Below the pieces are notes generated by a model. That model was not told the origin of the DNA, did not search any database, and worked only from the letters and a program-made list of their open reading frames with translations. The position numbers and the translations under genes are program-made. This document shows, one piece after another, positions 14,888 to 22,899 of a stretch of DNA of 25,968 nt. The first letter of the stretch is position 1. Each line of letters opens with the position of its first letter. Source of the stretch: Leptospiraceae bacterium (GTDB lineage Bacteria > Spirochaetota > Leptospiria > Leptospirales > Leptospiraceae); the NCBI GenBank assembly GCA_027485405.1, contig JAIXRB010000002.1, positions 1 to 25,968 of the forward strand. The letters run 5' to 3'.

Positions 14888-16333
14888 ATGAATTCAAAAA
14901 CTTTTACAATTTCCTTGATCAAAGGAGACGGAATCGGACCTGAAATTGCAGATGCCACACTTCGGCTTTTGGAGGCATGTGAGGCAAATTTGAAATACGA
15001 AGAAATAGAAGCTGGCGAGAAGGTATATCTCTCGGGCAAAACTTCAGGGATCCCTGATTCTGCTTGGGACACACTCCGCAAGTTCCCTATTCTCCTAAAA
15101 GGACCAATTACCACACCCAGAGGTTCGGGTTACAAATCCCTGAATGTTACAATTCGAAAGACCCTTGGGCTTTATGCCAATCTAAGGCCAGCTCGAACCT
15201 ACGATCCTTATGTAAAGACCAAACATCCCGGAACAGATTTGATTATTGTTCGTGAAAACGAAGAAGACACCTATGCTGGGATTGAGCATCGCCAAACGCG
15301 TGAAGTAACTCAGTGCTTAAAAATCATAACTAAACCGGGCTCAGAGAAAATTGCTCGGTATGCCTTCGAATTTGCTAAGTCGAACGGGCGAAAAAAAATT
15401 ACCTGTATGGTAAAAGACAATATCATGAAAATTACGGACGGACTGTTCGTTGAAGTTTTCAAAGAGATTGCTAAAGAATACCCTGAGATCATTGCGGAGA
15501 GCATGATCATTGACATCGGCGCGGCACTTTTAGCGAACCAACCACAGCGATTCGATGTCATTTTGGCACCAAACCTTTATGGAGACATTCTTTCAGACAT
15601 TGCGGCAGAAGTCACTGGGTCAGTGGGAATGTGTGGTTCTTCCAATATTGGGGACACAATCGCCATGTTTGAAGCTGTTCATGGATCTGCACCAGACATA
15701 GCGGGAAAGGACATTGCAAATCCCATCGCCATTATGAAAGCGGCAGTTCTAATGCTTGTCCATATTGGAAAAGCAAAGGAAGCCAATCTTATGCGAAACG
15801 CTATTTTGTATGCTCTGGAAGACGGTTGCCGAACTGCAGATATTTACACTGGAGAACCAGGCACTACTAAACTGGGAACAAAGGCATTCACCGATGCCAT
15901 TATTCAGAAGATCGGAAAGACTCCAAGTGTCTTACAAGTGAGAGAGCTGACTCGGCCAAAGGAAGTCAAATTGGCTCCTGTCTCTCATTTGGAAAAGAAA
16001 GAGCTGATGGGGGTTGATATTTTTATCGATCAGTTTGCGGACCGAAACCCAGAAATCCTAGGTAAGAAATTGGAAGAAATCTCTAAAGGAATTTTAAAGC
16101 TAAAAATGATCACAAATCGGGGGGTTAAGGTCTATCCAGAAGGTCAACCTGAGACTTTTCTTACGGATCATTGGCGTTGTCGATTTGTTTCCGAATCGGG
16201 GTCACTCATCAGCCACGAGTCAATTCTTGCCCTACTCGGCAAATTTGCATCAGCTGGGTTTGATTTTATCAAAACCGAAAATCTCTACTACTTTGATGGA
16301 AAACCAGGTTACTCTTTAGGACAGGGAGAGTAA
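14888..16333 (+). CDS. icd: NAD-type isocitrate dehydrogenase (Thermus-like, long form)
   Basis: This enzyme oxidatively decarboxylates isocitrate to 2-oxoglutarate in the TCA cycle. The protein has 481 residues: a catalytic beta-decarboxylating dehydrogenase core (about 1-335) and a C-terminal domain (about 370-481) like that of the Thermus and Rickettsia enzymes. Core motifs are LIKGDGIGPEI, GPITTPRGSGYKSLNV, YANLRPARTY, RENEEDTYAGIEH, VKDNIMKITDGLF and DILSDIAAEVTGSVG. In HGSAPDIAG, Asp270-Ile271 replace the Lys-Tyr pair that binds NADP in E. coli (residues 344-345), which indicates NAD as coenzyme. The open frame begins with TTG at 14819, but ATG 14888 has AGGA at seven bases' spacing and matches the family start. 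The gene diverges from the small regulator. Confidence 0.92.
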   Translation: MNSKTFTISLIKGDGIGPEIADATLRLLEACEANLKYEEIEAGEKVYLSGKTSGIPDSAWDTLRKFPILLKGPITTPRGSGYKSLNVTIRKTLGLYANLRPARTYDPYVKTKHPGTDLIIVRENEEDTYAGIEHRQTREVTQCLKIITKPGSEKIARYAFEFAKSNGRKKITCMVKDNIMKITDGLFVEVFKEIAKEYPEIIAESMIIDIGAALLANQPQRFDVILAPNLYGDILSDIAAEVTGSVGMCGSSNIGDTIAMFEAVHGSAPDIAGKDIANPIAIMKAAVLMLVHIGKAKEANLMRNAILYALEDGCRTADIYTGEPGTTKLGTKAFTDAIIQKIGKTPSVLQVRELTRPKEVKLAPVSHLEKKELMGVDIFIDQFADRNPEILGKKLEEISKGILKLKMITNRGVKVYPEGQPETFLTDHWRCRFVSESGSLISHESILALLGKFASAGFDFIKTENLYYFDGKPGYSLGQGE

Positions 16334-16375
16334 GAATCTACTTGCAGTTCGCCATAGAAAGGGTATCCTTCTGCT

Positions 16376-16798
16376 ATGGCGGACCTCCTTAAACCCAAAA
16401 CCCCGTTTTTCCTAAAAGTTCTAAGTTTTCTCTTTCGAGTGCTTTGTATCCTTGCTGTTGATCTAGCTGTCACCAACCTAAATGCCTCGGTGCTAGGACT
16501 AACGAGTCACTACCCGAAGCCCTTGGTCACACTTCTTGGAATGTTCGTAGTTTTAATTTTGTTCTTCTTTTTGGTTTCGATCATTGATCGATTTACAAAG
16601 TACATTTTTAAAGTGACCATTGAAATGGGAAATTTCCTTAAATTTCGCAAGACCGTGATGCTACTCATCATAATGGCTATGTATGTTGGAGTCTTTACTC
16701 TGTATCATAAAACATGGTTTGGTGGTTGGCCTGATCCGAAAGAAGTAAGATCGAGCTTCGGACTACAAAAATTGCCACAAATTGAAATCAAATATTAA
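16376..16798 (+). CDS. Hypothetical small inner-membrane protein
   Basis: I do not recognise this 140-residue protein. It has three likely membrane helices (about residues 12-33, 45-68 and 92-110), with a basic stretch between the second and third (RFTKYIFK then NFLKFRKT). The short C-terminal tail is polar and contains WFGGWPDPKEVR. There is no signal peptide cleavage site and no catalytic motif. It follows isocitrate dehydrogenase by 42 bases and precedes the esterase lipoprotein by 57. Codon use looks like its neighbours, so it is probably a real gene. The ATG has no clear ribosome-binding site. Confidence 0.7.
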   Translation: MADLLKPKTPFFLKVLSFLFRVLCILAVDLAVTNLNASVLGLTSHYPKPLVTLLGMFVVLILFFFLVSIIDRFTKYIFKVTIEMGNFLKFRKTVMLLIIMAMYVGVFTLYHKTWFGGWPDPKEVRSSFGLQKLPQIEIKY

Positions 16799-16827
16799 AA
16801 AGATGGGAATGAAAGGAATTTTGAGTA

Positions 16828-16847
16828 TATAATGGATAAGGGAAGGA
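16828..16847 (+). promoter_or_regulatory. -10 box and RBS of the esterase-eutBC unit
   Basis: A perfect TATAAT (16828-16833) lies just after the small membrane protein gene. Transcription would begin near 16840, immediately before a strong ribosome-binding site GGAAGGA (16841-16847), eight bases from ATG 16856. No good -35 box is present at 16-18 bases' spacing, so activation by a regulator is possible. The -10 box overlaps the in-frame ATG at 16832, which argues that this upstream ATG is not the start. Confidence 0.4.
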
Positions 16848-16855
16848 TGCCAAAG

Positions 16856-18193
16856 ATGAAAACAGTACAACAAACCAAACGGTTTTTAGCTTTTCTCATG
16901 ATACTTGGTCTCTCTGCCTGTGAGAAAAAGGAAGACAATGACGTCAGGGATCTTGCCCTTGCGGGGATTGTCGTCGCTACCCAAACACCTTACATCGAAA
17001 TCACACCATCCAGGGGGAGTATTTCTATCCCGATTCGAAACTCTGCCACGTTTACTCGCAGTTTCGACCCCCAGTGTACGGGAGTTAGCGGGAACACAAC
17101 TTTTAAGTTTTATCTCAAACGAGGTTCTACCAAAAATCTCCTGATCAATTTTATGGGAGGCGGAGCCTGTTGGGATGCCAAAAATTGTTTGGGAACTAGG
17201 ACCACTACCTATTTCAACCGAGCTGGGATCTTTAGTCCACTGGTTGCGAGAGGGGCTTTTCAAGGGATTATGGAAGAAAGAGATTCTAGAAATCCGTTTC
17301 AAAACTGGAACGTTCTCTTTGTTACCTATTGTTCGGGAGACTTGCATTGGGGTTCTAAAGAAACAGTCTATGTTGATCCAAATTCCGGTGCCAATGTGAC
17401 CTTTCAACACAGAGGGTTCGATAATTTCCTATCTAGTTTGGACTATGTTATGAAAAACGAGGACTACAAACCCGATTCTTCTGCTAAGGTATTTGTTACA
17501 GGTCAGTCGGCTGGCGGTTACGGAGCCATTTACAATTTCCCTTATATCCAAGAAGCATTTCCAAACAATGAGGTTTTGATGTTAGGAGATGCCGCAAACG
17601 GAGTTGTTCCCACTGGATTTTCTAATTCTGCTGTGATCGACCGATGGGGGGCAGATCAAAATGTACCGACTTGGGTGGGAGTGACTGCCGCTAGCTTTCC
17701 TTCTTTGAGTCTCGGAAGTTTTTACAATGCTGTAGCCACATTCTACAACACTCGAAGGTTTGCTCAGTACAGTACGAACTTTGATGGGAATCAAAGATTT
17801 TTTTATGAGGTTCAGCTTAAGATCCAAGGGGGCAATTCTTTTTATACAAGCCCTGTCACGTATTCAGACTCTACTACCCTTTGGGGCAACAGCAATGGAA
17901 CAGAAGTGAGGGATGCAATATCTTGTGATTGGGTGACCCAGTCCCGAACGAAGATTATCACAGAAGCGGGGGCAAGAGCAAATTACCGATATTATATTGC
18001 ATCTGGAGATGTTCATACCATCTCAACGGCGAATGCTTTTTATACGGAAAATTCCGCTGGGCAAACCTTACTGGATTGGTACAACCAAATGCTAGCTGGA
18101 TCTTCCGCATGGGTAAACAGAGACTGTCGAACACTTGGAACCTGTTCTCCTCCTGCAACAGTAACATCGACAAACGGGCTATCCTGCCCATAG
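16856..18193 (+). CDS. Notum/pectinacetylesterase-family lipoprotein
   Basis: A 445-residue exported serine esterase. The N-terminus is a lipoprotein signal (KRFLAFLMILGLSAC) with Cys22 as the lipidated residue, so it is anchored in the inner or outer membrane. Family motifs are LINFMGGGACWDAKNC, FVTYCSGDLHWG and the nucleophile VTGQSAGGYGA (Ser218); His387 in SGDVHTIS is the likely base. Many cysteines (GGACW, KNCLG, TYCSG, SCDWV, RDCRTLGTC, LSCP) suggest disulfides, as expected outside the cytoplasm. The family removes acetyl or acyl esters from pectin or from lipidated proteins (Notum); the substrate here is unknown. The start was set by GGAAGGA and the lipobox; ATGs at 16832 and 16847 are alternatives. 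eutB begins three bases after its stop, so the genes are probably one transcript. Confidence 0.87.
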   Translation: MKTVQQTKRFLAFLMILGLSACEKKEDNDVRDLALAGIVVATQTPYIEITPSRGSISIPIRNSATFTRSFDPQCTGVSGNTTFKFYLKRGSTKNLLINFMGGGACWDAKNCLGTRTTTYFNRAGIFSPLVARGAFQGIMEERDSRNPFQNWNVLFVTYCSGDLHWGSKETVYVDPNSGANVTFQHRGFDNFLSSLDYVMKNEDYKPDSSAKVFVTGQSAGGYGAIYNFPYIQEAFPNNEVLMLGDAANGVVPTGFSNSAVIDRWGADQNVPTWVGVTAASFPSLSLGSFYNAVATFYNTRRFAQYSTNFDGNQRFFYEVQLKIQGGNSFYTSPVTYSDSTTLWGNSNGTEVRDAISCDWVTQSRTKIITEAGARANYRYYIASGDVHTISTANAFYTENSAGQTLLDWYNQMLAGSSAWVNRDCRTLGTCSPPATVTSTNGLSCP

Positions 18194-18196
18194 AAA

Positions 18197-19579
18197 ATGA
18201 GTTGGCAATTTACTGTCAGAGGTTCAAGATATCAGTTTGATTCTTTGATTGATTTGTTAGCAAAAGCAAGCCCTGAGAGATCGGGAGACATGCTTGCTGG
18301 TATTGCCGCAAAAAGTCCAGAAGAGAGAGTTGCGGCTCAGTTTTGTTTGGCGGACACTCTTTTGTCTGGTCTTTTGGATGAAGGTGTTCTCCCCGCAAGC
18401 CAGGACGAGGTATCTAAGCTGATCCAAAACCAATGGAAAGCCGATGTCTTTGCAAAGATCTCGCATTTGACAGTTGGATCGCTTAGAGAGTTTCTTTTGG
18501 ATGAGAAAACTACAGGAGAAACCATTGCTGGCATTCGACCTGGTTTAACCCCGGAAATGATTGCTGCTGTTTCAAAAATCATGTCCCTCCAAGACATGAT
18601 TTTAGTATCTCAGAAAATCCAAATTGTCACTTCCTTTCGCAATACCCTGGGTCTGAAGGGAAGACTCTCCGTTCGATTGCAACCAAACCATCCTACTGAT
18701 GATCCAAAAGGAGTGATGGGAACCGTTTTGGACGGTTTGCTTTTGGGTGCGGGGGATGCGGTCATTGGAATAAACCCTGTCACAGATAATCCGCAAAACA
18801 CCAGAGTTCTTTTAGAGCTTTTGGATGAGATGCGAAATCGACTTCAGATCCCGACTCAGTCTTGTGTTCTTTGTCATGTAACAACTGCAATGGAATTAAT
18901 GCGAGAAAAAGCTCCAGTGGATCTTGTTTTCCAAAGCATTGGCGGAACTCAAAAACTAAATGAGAGTTTTGGAATCAGCCTATCCCTCTTAAAAGAGGCA
19001 CAGGAAGAAGCTATTGCAATGAAGCGCGGAACCATTGGAAACAATGTTATGTACTTTGAAACGGGACAGGGATCAGCCTTGTCGGCAAATGCTCATTATG
19101 GTATTGACCAGCAAACGCTGGAGGTTCGAGCTTACGCTGTTGCCCGAGAGTTTTCCCCACTTCTTGTGAATTCGGTAGTTGGGTTTATTGGACCTGAGTA
19201 TCTTTTCAATGGGAAACAAATCATTCGTGCTGGAGTGGAAGATCATTTTGCTGGGAAGATGATGGGACTTCCAATGGGAGTCGATGTTTGTTATACGAAT
19301 CATGCGGAAGCGGATATGGATGATATGGACGCCCTACTTTCCCTCTTAGGACTAGCTGGTTGTAATTACATAATGGGAGTCCCTGCTTCAGACGATGTGA
19401 TGCTTTCTTACCAAAGCACATCCTTTCATGATGCCTTGTATTTGCGGCAGGTATTGGGTCTAAAGCCTGCACCTGAATTTGAGGCTTGGCTATTGAATCA
19501 AAGAATCTTCTCTCGCGAGTCCAATCTTCCTATCTGGACGGAACCAAGCCCCCTCTTGCTTTCTGGGGATAAGCCATGA
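18197..19579 (+). CDS. eutB: Ethanolamine ammonia-lyase large subunit
   Basis: This is the catalytic alpha subunit of the adenosylcobalamin-dependent lyase that turns ethanolamine into acetaldehyde and ammonia. The protein has 460 residues (E. coli about 453) and matches along its whole length, from GDMLAGIAAKSPEERVAA to the barrel segments SVRLQPNHPTDDPKGVMG, GDAVIGINPVTDN, CVLCHVTTAMELM, FQSIGGTQKLNESFG, FETGQGSALSANAHYG and GVDVCYTNHAEADMDD. It starts three bases after the esterase lipoprotein stop and shares the sequence ATGA with eutC, so the two subunits are translationally coupled and made in equal amounts. No shell, reactivase, aldehyde dehydrogenase or permease genes of a eut microcompartment are present in this window. 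Confidence 0.97.
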   Translation: MSWQFTVRGSRYQFDSLIDLLAKASPERSGDMLAGIAAKSPEERVAAQFCLADTLLSGLLDEGVLPASQDEVSKLIQNQWKADVFAKISHLTVGSLREFLLDEKTTGETIAGIRPGLTPEMIAAVSKIMSLQDMILVSQKIQIVTSFRNTLGLKGRLSVRLQPNHPTDDPKGVMGTVLDGLLLGAGDAVIGINPVTDNPQNTRVLLELLDEMRNRLQIPTQSCVLCHVTTAMELMREKAPVDLVFQSIGGTQKLNESFGISLSLLKEAQEEAIAMKRGTIGNNVMYFETGQGSALSANAHYGIDQQTLEVRAYAVAREFSPLLVNSVVGFIGPEYLFNGKQIIRAGVEDHFAGKMMGLPMGVDVCYTNHAEADMDDMDALLSLLGLAGCNYIMGVPASDDVMLSYQSTSFHDALYLRQVLGLKPAPEFEAWLLNQRIFSRESNLPIWTEPSPLLLSGDKP

Positions 19580-20373
19580 ACCCAATTTGGGAAAAGTACC
19601 AAAATGCAACGGAGGCGAGGATAGGTCTCGGTCGCGCGGGCGGTTCACTTCCGACTAAACATTTTCTACAGCTCAAAATGGACCATGCCTTTGCTCGTTC
19701 GGCGGTTTGGGCACCTTGTGACTGGGATCCGCTATTTGGTGCTATTGAGAAATCAGGAAGAAGCAAGGTTTTACTCCAATCTGAAGCTGGAGATCGGAAT
19801 TCCTATCTTTTGAATCCCCATAAAGGAAAAACACTATCGTTGCAGTCAAAAAACGAATTGAAGAATGCTCCAAGCAACGTCGTAGGATTGAAGGCTGGTG
19901 AGCTAGTTGTTTGTTTTGTGGATGGATTGTCGAGCACGGCTATTTCAAAGAATGCCTCTTCCCTGTACAAAGCTTTGGAACCGATACTGGCTGGGTACGC
20001 ATTGACCCAAATCTTTTGCATTCAAAATGGAAGAGTGGCCATCGGAGATGAGTTAGCAGAGATTACCCAAGCTAAGAGTGTTTTGGTCTGCATCGGAGAG
20101 CGACCTGGGCTGTCTTCTGCCGATTCTTTGAGTCTTTACTATACGTATGGAGCCAAAGTTGGCAATACAGACGAAACACGAAATTGCATATCAAATGTTC
20201 GCCCTGGTGGACTTTCCTTTGAAACTGCTGTTGCTAAAGCCGAATTTCTTATTAAAGAAAGCCGTCTTCAGCAAATGTCAGGCGTTATGTTGAAAGACAG
20301 AACAGACCTTAGTCTTCTGGCCAAACCAAAGGAGCCTGGAGGAGAAGGGCTACAGTCTCAATCAATCGTTTAG
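19576..20373 (+). CDS. eutC: Ethanolamine ammonia-lyase small subunit
   Basis: The beta subunit of ethanolamine ammonia-lyase, 265 residues, helps bind adenosylcobalamin and completes the oligomer with EutB. Motifs are ATEARIGLGRAGGSLPT, LKMDHAFARSAVW, VVCFVDGLSSTA, IGERPGLSSADSLSLYYTYG and NCISNVRPGGLSFETA. The usual end of the family is near SGVMLKD; here about 20 further residues follow (TDLSLLAKPKEPGGEG onward). This tail, from about residue 245, is exactly the part that overlaps the convergent response-regulator gene by 65 bases, so it probably arose by loss of an earlier stop. It starts within the 4-base ATGA overlap with eutB. Confidence 0.95.
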   Translation: MNPIWEKYQNATEARIGLGRAGGSLPTKHFLQLKMDHAFARSAVWAPCDWDPLFGAIEKSGRSKVLLQSEAGDRNSYLLNPHKGKTLSLQSKNELKNAPSNVVGLKAGELVVCFVDGLSSTAISKNASSLYKALEPILAGYALTQIFCIQNGRVAIGDELAEITQAKSVLVCIGERPGLSSADSLSLYYTYGAKVGNTDETRNCISNVRPGGLSFETAVAKAEFLIKESRLQQMSGVMLKDRTDLSLLAKPKEPGGEGLQSQSIV

Positions 20374-20800
20374 ATTCCCAAGGCTTAGAAAGGATGATCG
20401 AATTTTTGTCGCTTTTGTAGACGGAAAGAATGTTTTCTTTAGTAGCAAATCCGGTTACTACGATTACGGGAAGCTCAGGGTGGATTTTTTTAACAGCCTC
20501 CACTAACTTGTCCCCAGTTAGATAAGGCATTTTGACGTCTGTAATTAGTAAGTCTGGTTTGGTTTTTTGCAACTCTTCTAATGCGAGTTCTGGGTCTTGG
20601 AAGTCTGTGATGGTTACGGAAATTTCTGAAGCACGAGCGGCTAGCATGATCTCTCTTTTCATACTAGATGAGATGCTCTTCAAATCATCTACTAGATAAA
20701 TTGTATACATCTTCCCGTTAGATTTACTAACCACTTTTTGACTACTAGACGTACCCGGTTTTTCTTTTTGGGCACTGGCTAAAAACTCATCAAAGTCCAT
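20309..20800 (-). CDS. Single-domain response regulator
   Basis: A 163-residue receiver-only response regulator with a short N-terminal extension (about 1-30, low complexity and Ser/Lys-rich). The receiver runs from MYTIYLVDD (Asp38/Asp39) through LLITDVKMPYLTGD (phospho-acceptor Asp88) and VVTGFAT to ILSKPW (Lys139). There is no output domain, so it should act by protein contact or phosphotransfer. ATG 20798-20800 is preceded by AAGGAG at seven bases' spacing. The gene starts 11 bases inside the histidine-kinase gene, its evident partner. Its last 65 bases are antisense to the end of eutC, covering the final receiver helix. Whether it responds to ethanolamine is unknown. Confidence 0.92.
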   Translation of the reverse strand: MDFDEFLASAQKEKPGTSSSQKVVSKSNGKMYTIYLVDDLKSISSSMKREIMLAARASEISVTITDFQDPELALEELQKTKPDLLITDVKMPYLTGDKLVEAVKKIHPELPVIVVTGFATKENILSVYKSDKNSIILSKPWESKRLIETVALLLQAPLVWPED

Positions 20801-22811
20801 GCTTCTCTCCTTTTTCTGCTTCGGTGGCTACTGCTAAAATAATTGAAAACTTAGTAAACTTTAAGGGTTCTGAATCCACGAAAATTCTTCCCCCTTGCTT
20901 CTTTATGATGTCTACGCTGATACTAAGTCCAAGCCCAGTCCCTTCTCCAATTTCTTTTGTCGTAAAGAAAGGGTCAAAGATTTTTGAAGCAATCTCGGGC
21001 GGAATTCCAATTCCGTTGTCCTCAATGGTAATCAAGATTCCCCCCCTTCCATCGTCAAATGCGGATTCAATGGACTGGGTAATAATTGTAATTTTTCCTG
21101 GTTTTCCATTGAATTCGGCAAAATTTGGGTCTTTTTTCTTTCGCTGTTCGATTGCTTGGGACGAATTCATAAGAAGATTCAAGATCACCTGCCCGATTTG
21201 CTGGGATTTTCCTCGAACTTGAGGTAAGTTTGGGGTTAGTTTTAAATCCACTTCACAGTCGTATTTGATTTTGTTCCAAACCCAGTTCAAGGAAGACCTA
21301 AGGACATCGTTGATAACAAAATTCTCAGGACCCTCTTGTTTTTCAACATGGGCAAAGCTTTTGATCTCAAGCACGATGTTCGAGACCCGTTTTGTTCCAT
21401 CGAGGCTTTCACTGGCAAGGGACTTCATATCTTCAAAGATAAAGTCGAGATCTTCTTCTTTGTAGATCCCTTTGAGATCTTTCCAAGCGGAGGCAAACTC
21501 GGCTTCTGAGGCATCTTTCGATTCCATTTCTTTGAATTTCATAAAAAATCGATCTAGAATTTTATGATATTGCTTTAGACTCTCTAAGTTACTACGAACG
21601 TAAGCAACGGGATTGTTGATTTCATGTGCCACACCTGCGGCTAACTGACCGATGGTTGCTAGCTTTTCACTTTGCAAAAGCTGGAGTTCAGCCTCTTTCA
21701 TTCGAGATAAATCGATGAGATGGATGAGTTTAGAAACATCTCCATCGTAAATAATCTCAATGCTCCATATCCCTATCCATCGCTTTTGACCTGATTTGAG
21801 AAGAACATGTTTTTCTAAAACTCTACCTGAGCTACTGAAGGTTTCCAATTCATTGATCAGATTTCGGAATGATTTGATTTCGGATTTAGGTAAAGCCCTG
21901 ATGATGTCTTGGTTTAAGATTTCATTTAAATCAACGTCTAGCAGACGAGCACAACTGCGATTGGCAAAAAGGATTTTTCTACCGCGAAGGATTAAAATTC
22001 CATTGGGCGAGCATTCTACAATGCTCCTCAAATTCCATTCGCTGTGTTGAATTTTTAGTTCAGATTGTTTTTGTTTGGTGATGTCTTGGATCGTTCCAAA
22101 AACAAAAATTGGTTTATCTGAATCATCTGTAACAGTTCTGCATCGTATATGGAGATACTGTAAATACTCCCCATTTTGAATCCAAATCTCATGATCTCCA
22201 TCTTCAAGCTCTCCATTAAACATACGTTTCAAAAGAGCTATTGTTTCTTTGTCCTTTTTTGGGATTTTGGATATTAGCAATTCTCTTCCGTCTGTTTCAT
22301 CCTTAGGAGGAGCTTGGAGAATGAGCGGGTACTGCGGTGAGTGATTGAAGGTATCTTTTAATAGATCGATTTCCCAACTCGCCATTTGCGCTAAATCTTG
22401 TGCATCATGGAGCTGTTCTTCTCGCCTTTTTAAGTCGGCTTCGATTCGTTTGCGCAAAATGATCTGCCAAACTTCATTCCCTACAAAGAACAAAACCTTT
22501 TGATCACTTTCATCGTAAGGGATTTCTTTGTTCCCGACACCTAAGACAAGACGAACCTGTCCTTTCTCTAAAATGGAAACACTCTCATGCTTCGTAAAAA
22601 TGGTTCGGCGAAATTCTTCTTCAGAGCTAGTATGTATTTCTTGAGAAACTCTATTTTCGTCTAACAGGTGTATATAGCCAATTTTGCTTTCTGTCATCCT
22701 TACAGCTGAATCCAAGGAAAGCCGAAGGATCTCTTTTTCTGGCAGATAGTTGGATTGGATGATCCAATCTAGGGCGACTGCAGGATTTTTGTTTGTGATC
22801 TCTGTTGCCAT
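20790..22811 (-). CDS. Soluble GAF-PAS-PAS histidine kinase
   Basis: A 673-residue cytoplasmic sensor kinase with no membrane helix. Residues about 20-125 are a GAF-like domain (SKIGYIHLLDEN, then VLGVGNKEIPYDESD). A short coiled coil and two PAS/PAC units follow (about 135-250, ending FGTIQDITKQK, and 258-380, beginning IVECSPNGILIL). The dimerisation helix carries GVAHEINNP with phospho-acceptor His396. The ATP-binding domain (about 500-670) has LLMNSSQAI, IEDNGIGIPPE, FDPFFTTKEIGEGTGLGLS and the final KFSIILA. The H-box type and domain order resemble NtrB-like and other soluble Leptospira kinases. The ATG has no ribosome-binding site. Its signal is unknown. It is co-translated with the receiver-only regulator downstream. 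Confidence 0.93.
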   Translation of the reverse strand: MATEITNKNPAVALDWIIQSNYLPEKEILRLSLDSAVRMTESKIGYIHLLDENRVSQEIHTSSEEEFRRTIFTKHESVSILEKGQVRLVLGVGNKEIPYDESDQKVLFFVGNEVWQIILRKRIEADLKRREEQLHDAQDLAQMASWEIDLLKDTFNHSPQYPLILQAPPKDETDGRELLISKIPKKDKETIALLKRMFNGELEDGDHEIWIQNGEYLQYLHIRCRTVTDDSDKPIFVFGTIQDITKQKQSELKIQHSEWNLRSIVECSPNGILILRGRKILFANRSCARLLDVDLNEILNQDIIRALPKSEIKSFRNLINELETFSSSGRVLEKHVLLKSGQKRWIGIWSIEIIYDGDVSKLIHLIDLSRMKEAELQLLQSEKLATIGQLAAGVAHEINNPVAYVRSNLESLKQYHKILDRFFMKFKEMESKDASEAEFASAWKDLKGIYKEEDLDFIFEDMKSLASESLDGTKRVSNIVLEIKSFAHVEKQEGPENFVINDVLRSSLNWVWNKIKYDCEVDLKLTPNLPQVRGKSQQIGQVILNLLMNSSQAIEQRKKKDPNFAEFNGKPGKITIITQSIESAFDDGRGGILITIEDNGIGIPPEIASKIFDPFFTTKEIGEGTGLGLSISVDIIKKQGGRIFVDSEPLKFTKFSIILAVATEAEKGEKHGL

Positions 22812-22820
22812 GCTAAATAG

Positions 22821-22849
22821 AGAATACTCTCTTTTTTCCGAAAATACAA
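22821..22849 (-). promoter_or_regulatory. Possible promoter of the kinase-regulator pair
   Basis: On the minus strand TTGTAT (22844-22849) and TATTCT (22821-22826) are 17 bases apart, each matching consensus at four of six positions. Transcription would start only a few bases before the ATG at 22811, implying a nearly leaderless mRNA. That fits the absence of a ribosome-binding site there. The evidence is weak, since boxes of this quality are common in AT-rich DNA. Confidence 0.22.
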
Positions 22850-22899
22850 CACTAGGTTTGACAAATTCATTTCTTTTTTACCAAGATTGAACAGACACA

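Noticed and set aside
16886..17410. 174-codon open frame on the minus strand inside the esterase gene
   Set aside because: It is a shadow of the plus-strand lipoprotein, which has catalytic motifs and a lipobox; the antisense product shows no recognisable domain.
21040..21046. C7 tract in the kinase gene as a phase-variation site
   Set aside because: Seven bases is short, it encodes ordinary Gly codons, and a similar C7 tract occurs in the UbiA gene at 24658-24664.
20824..21222. 132-codon plus-strand frame opposite the kinase
   Set aside because: It is opposite the conserved ATP-binding domain and its composition follows that domain's codons.
22858..22863. TTGACA as a -35 box for the thioesterase gene
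   Set aside because: The consensus is perfect but no -10 box lies 16-18 bases downstream; the bases there are CCAAGA.
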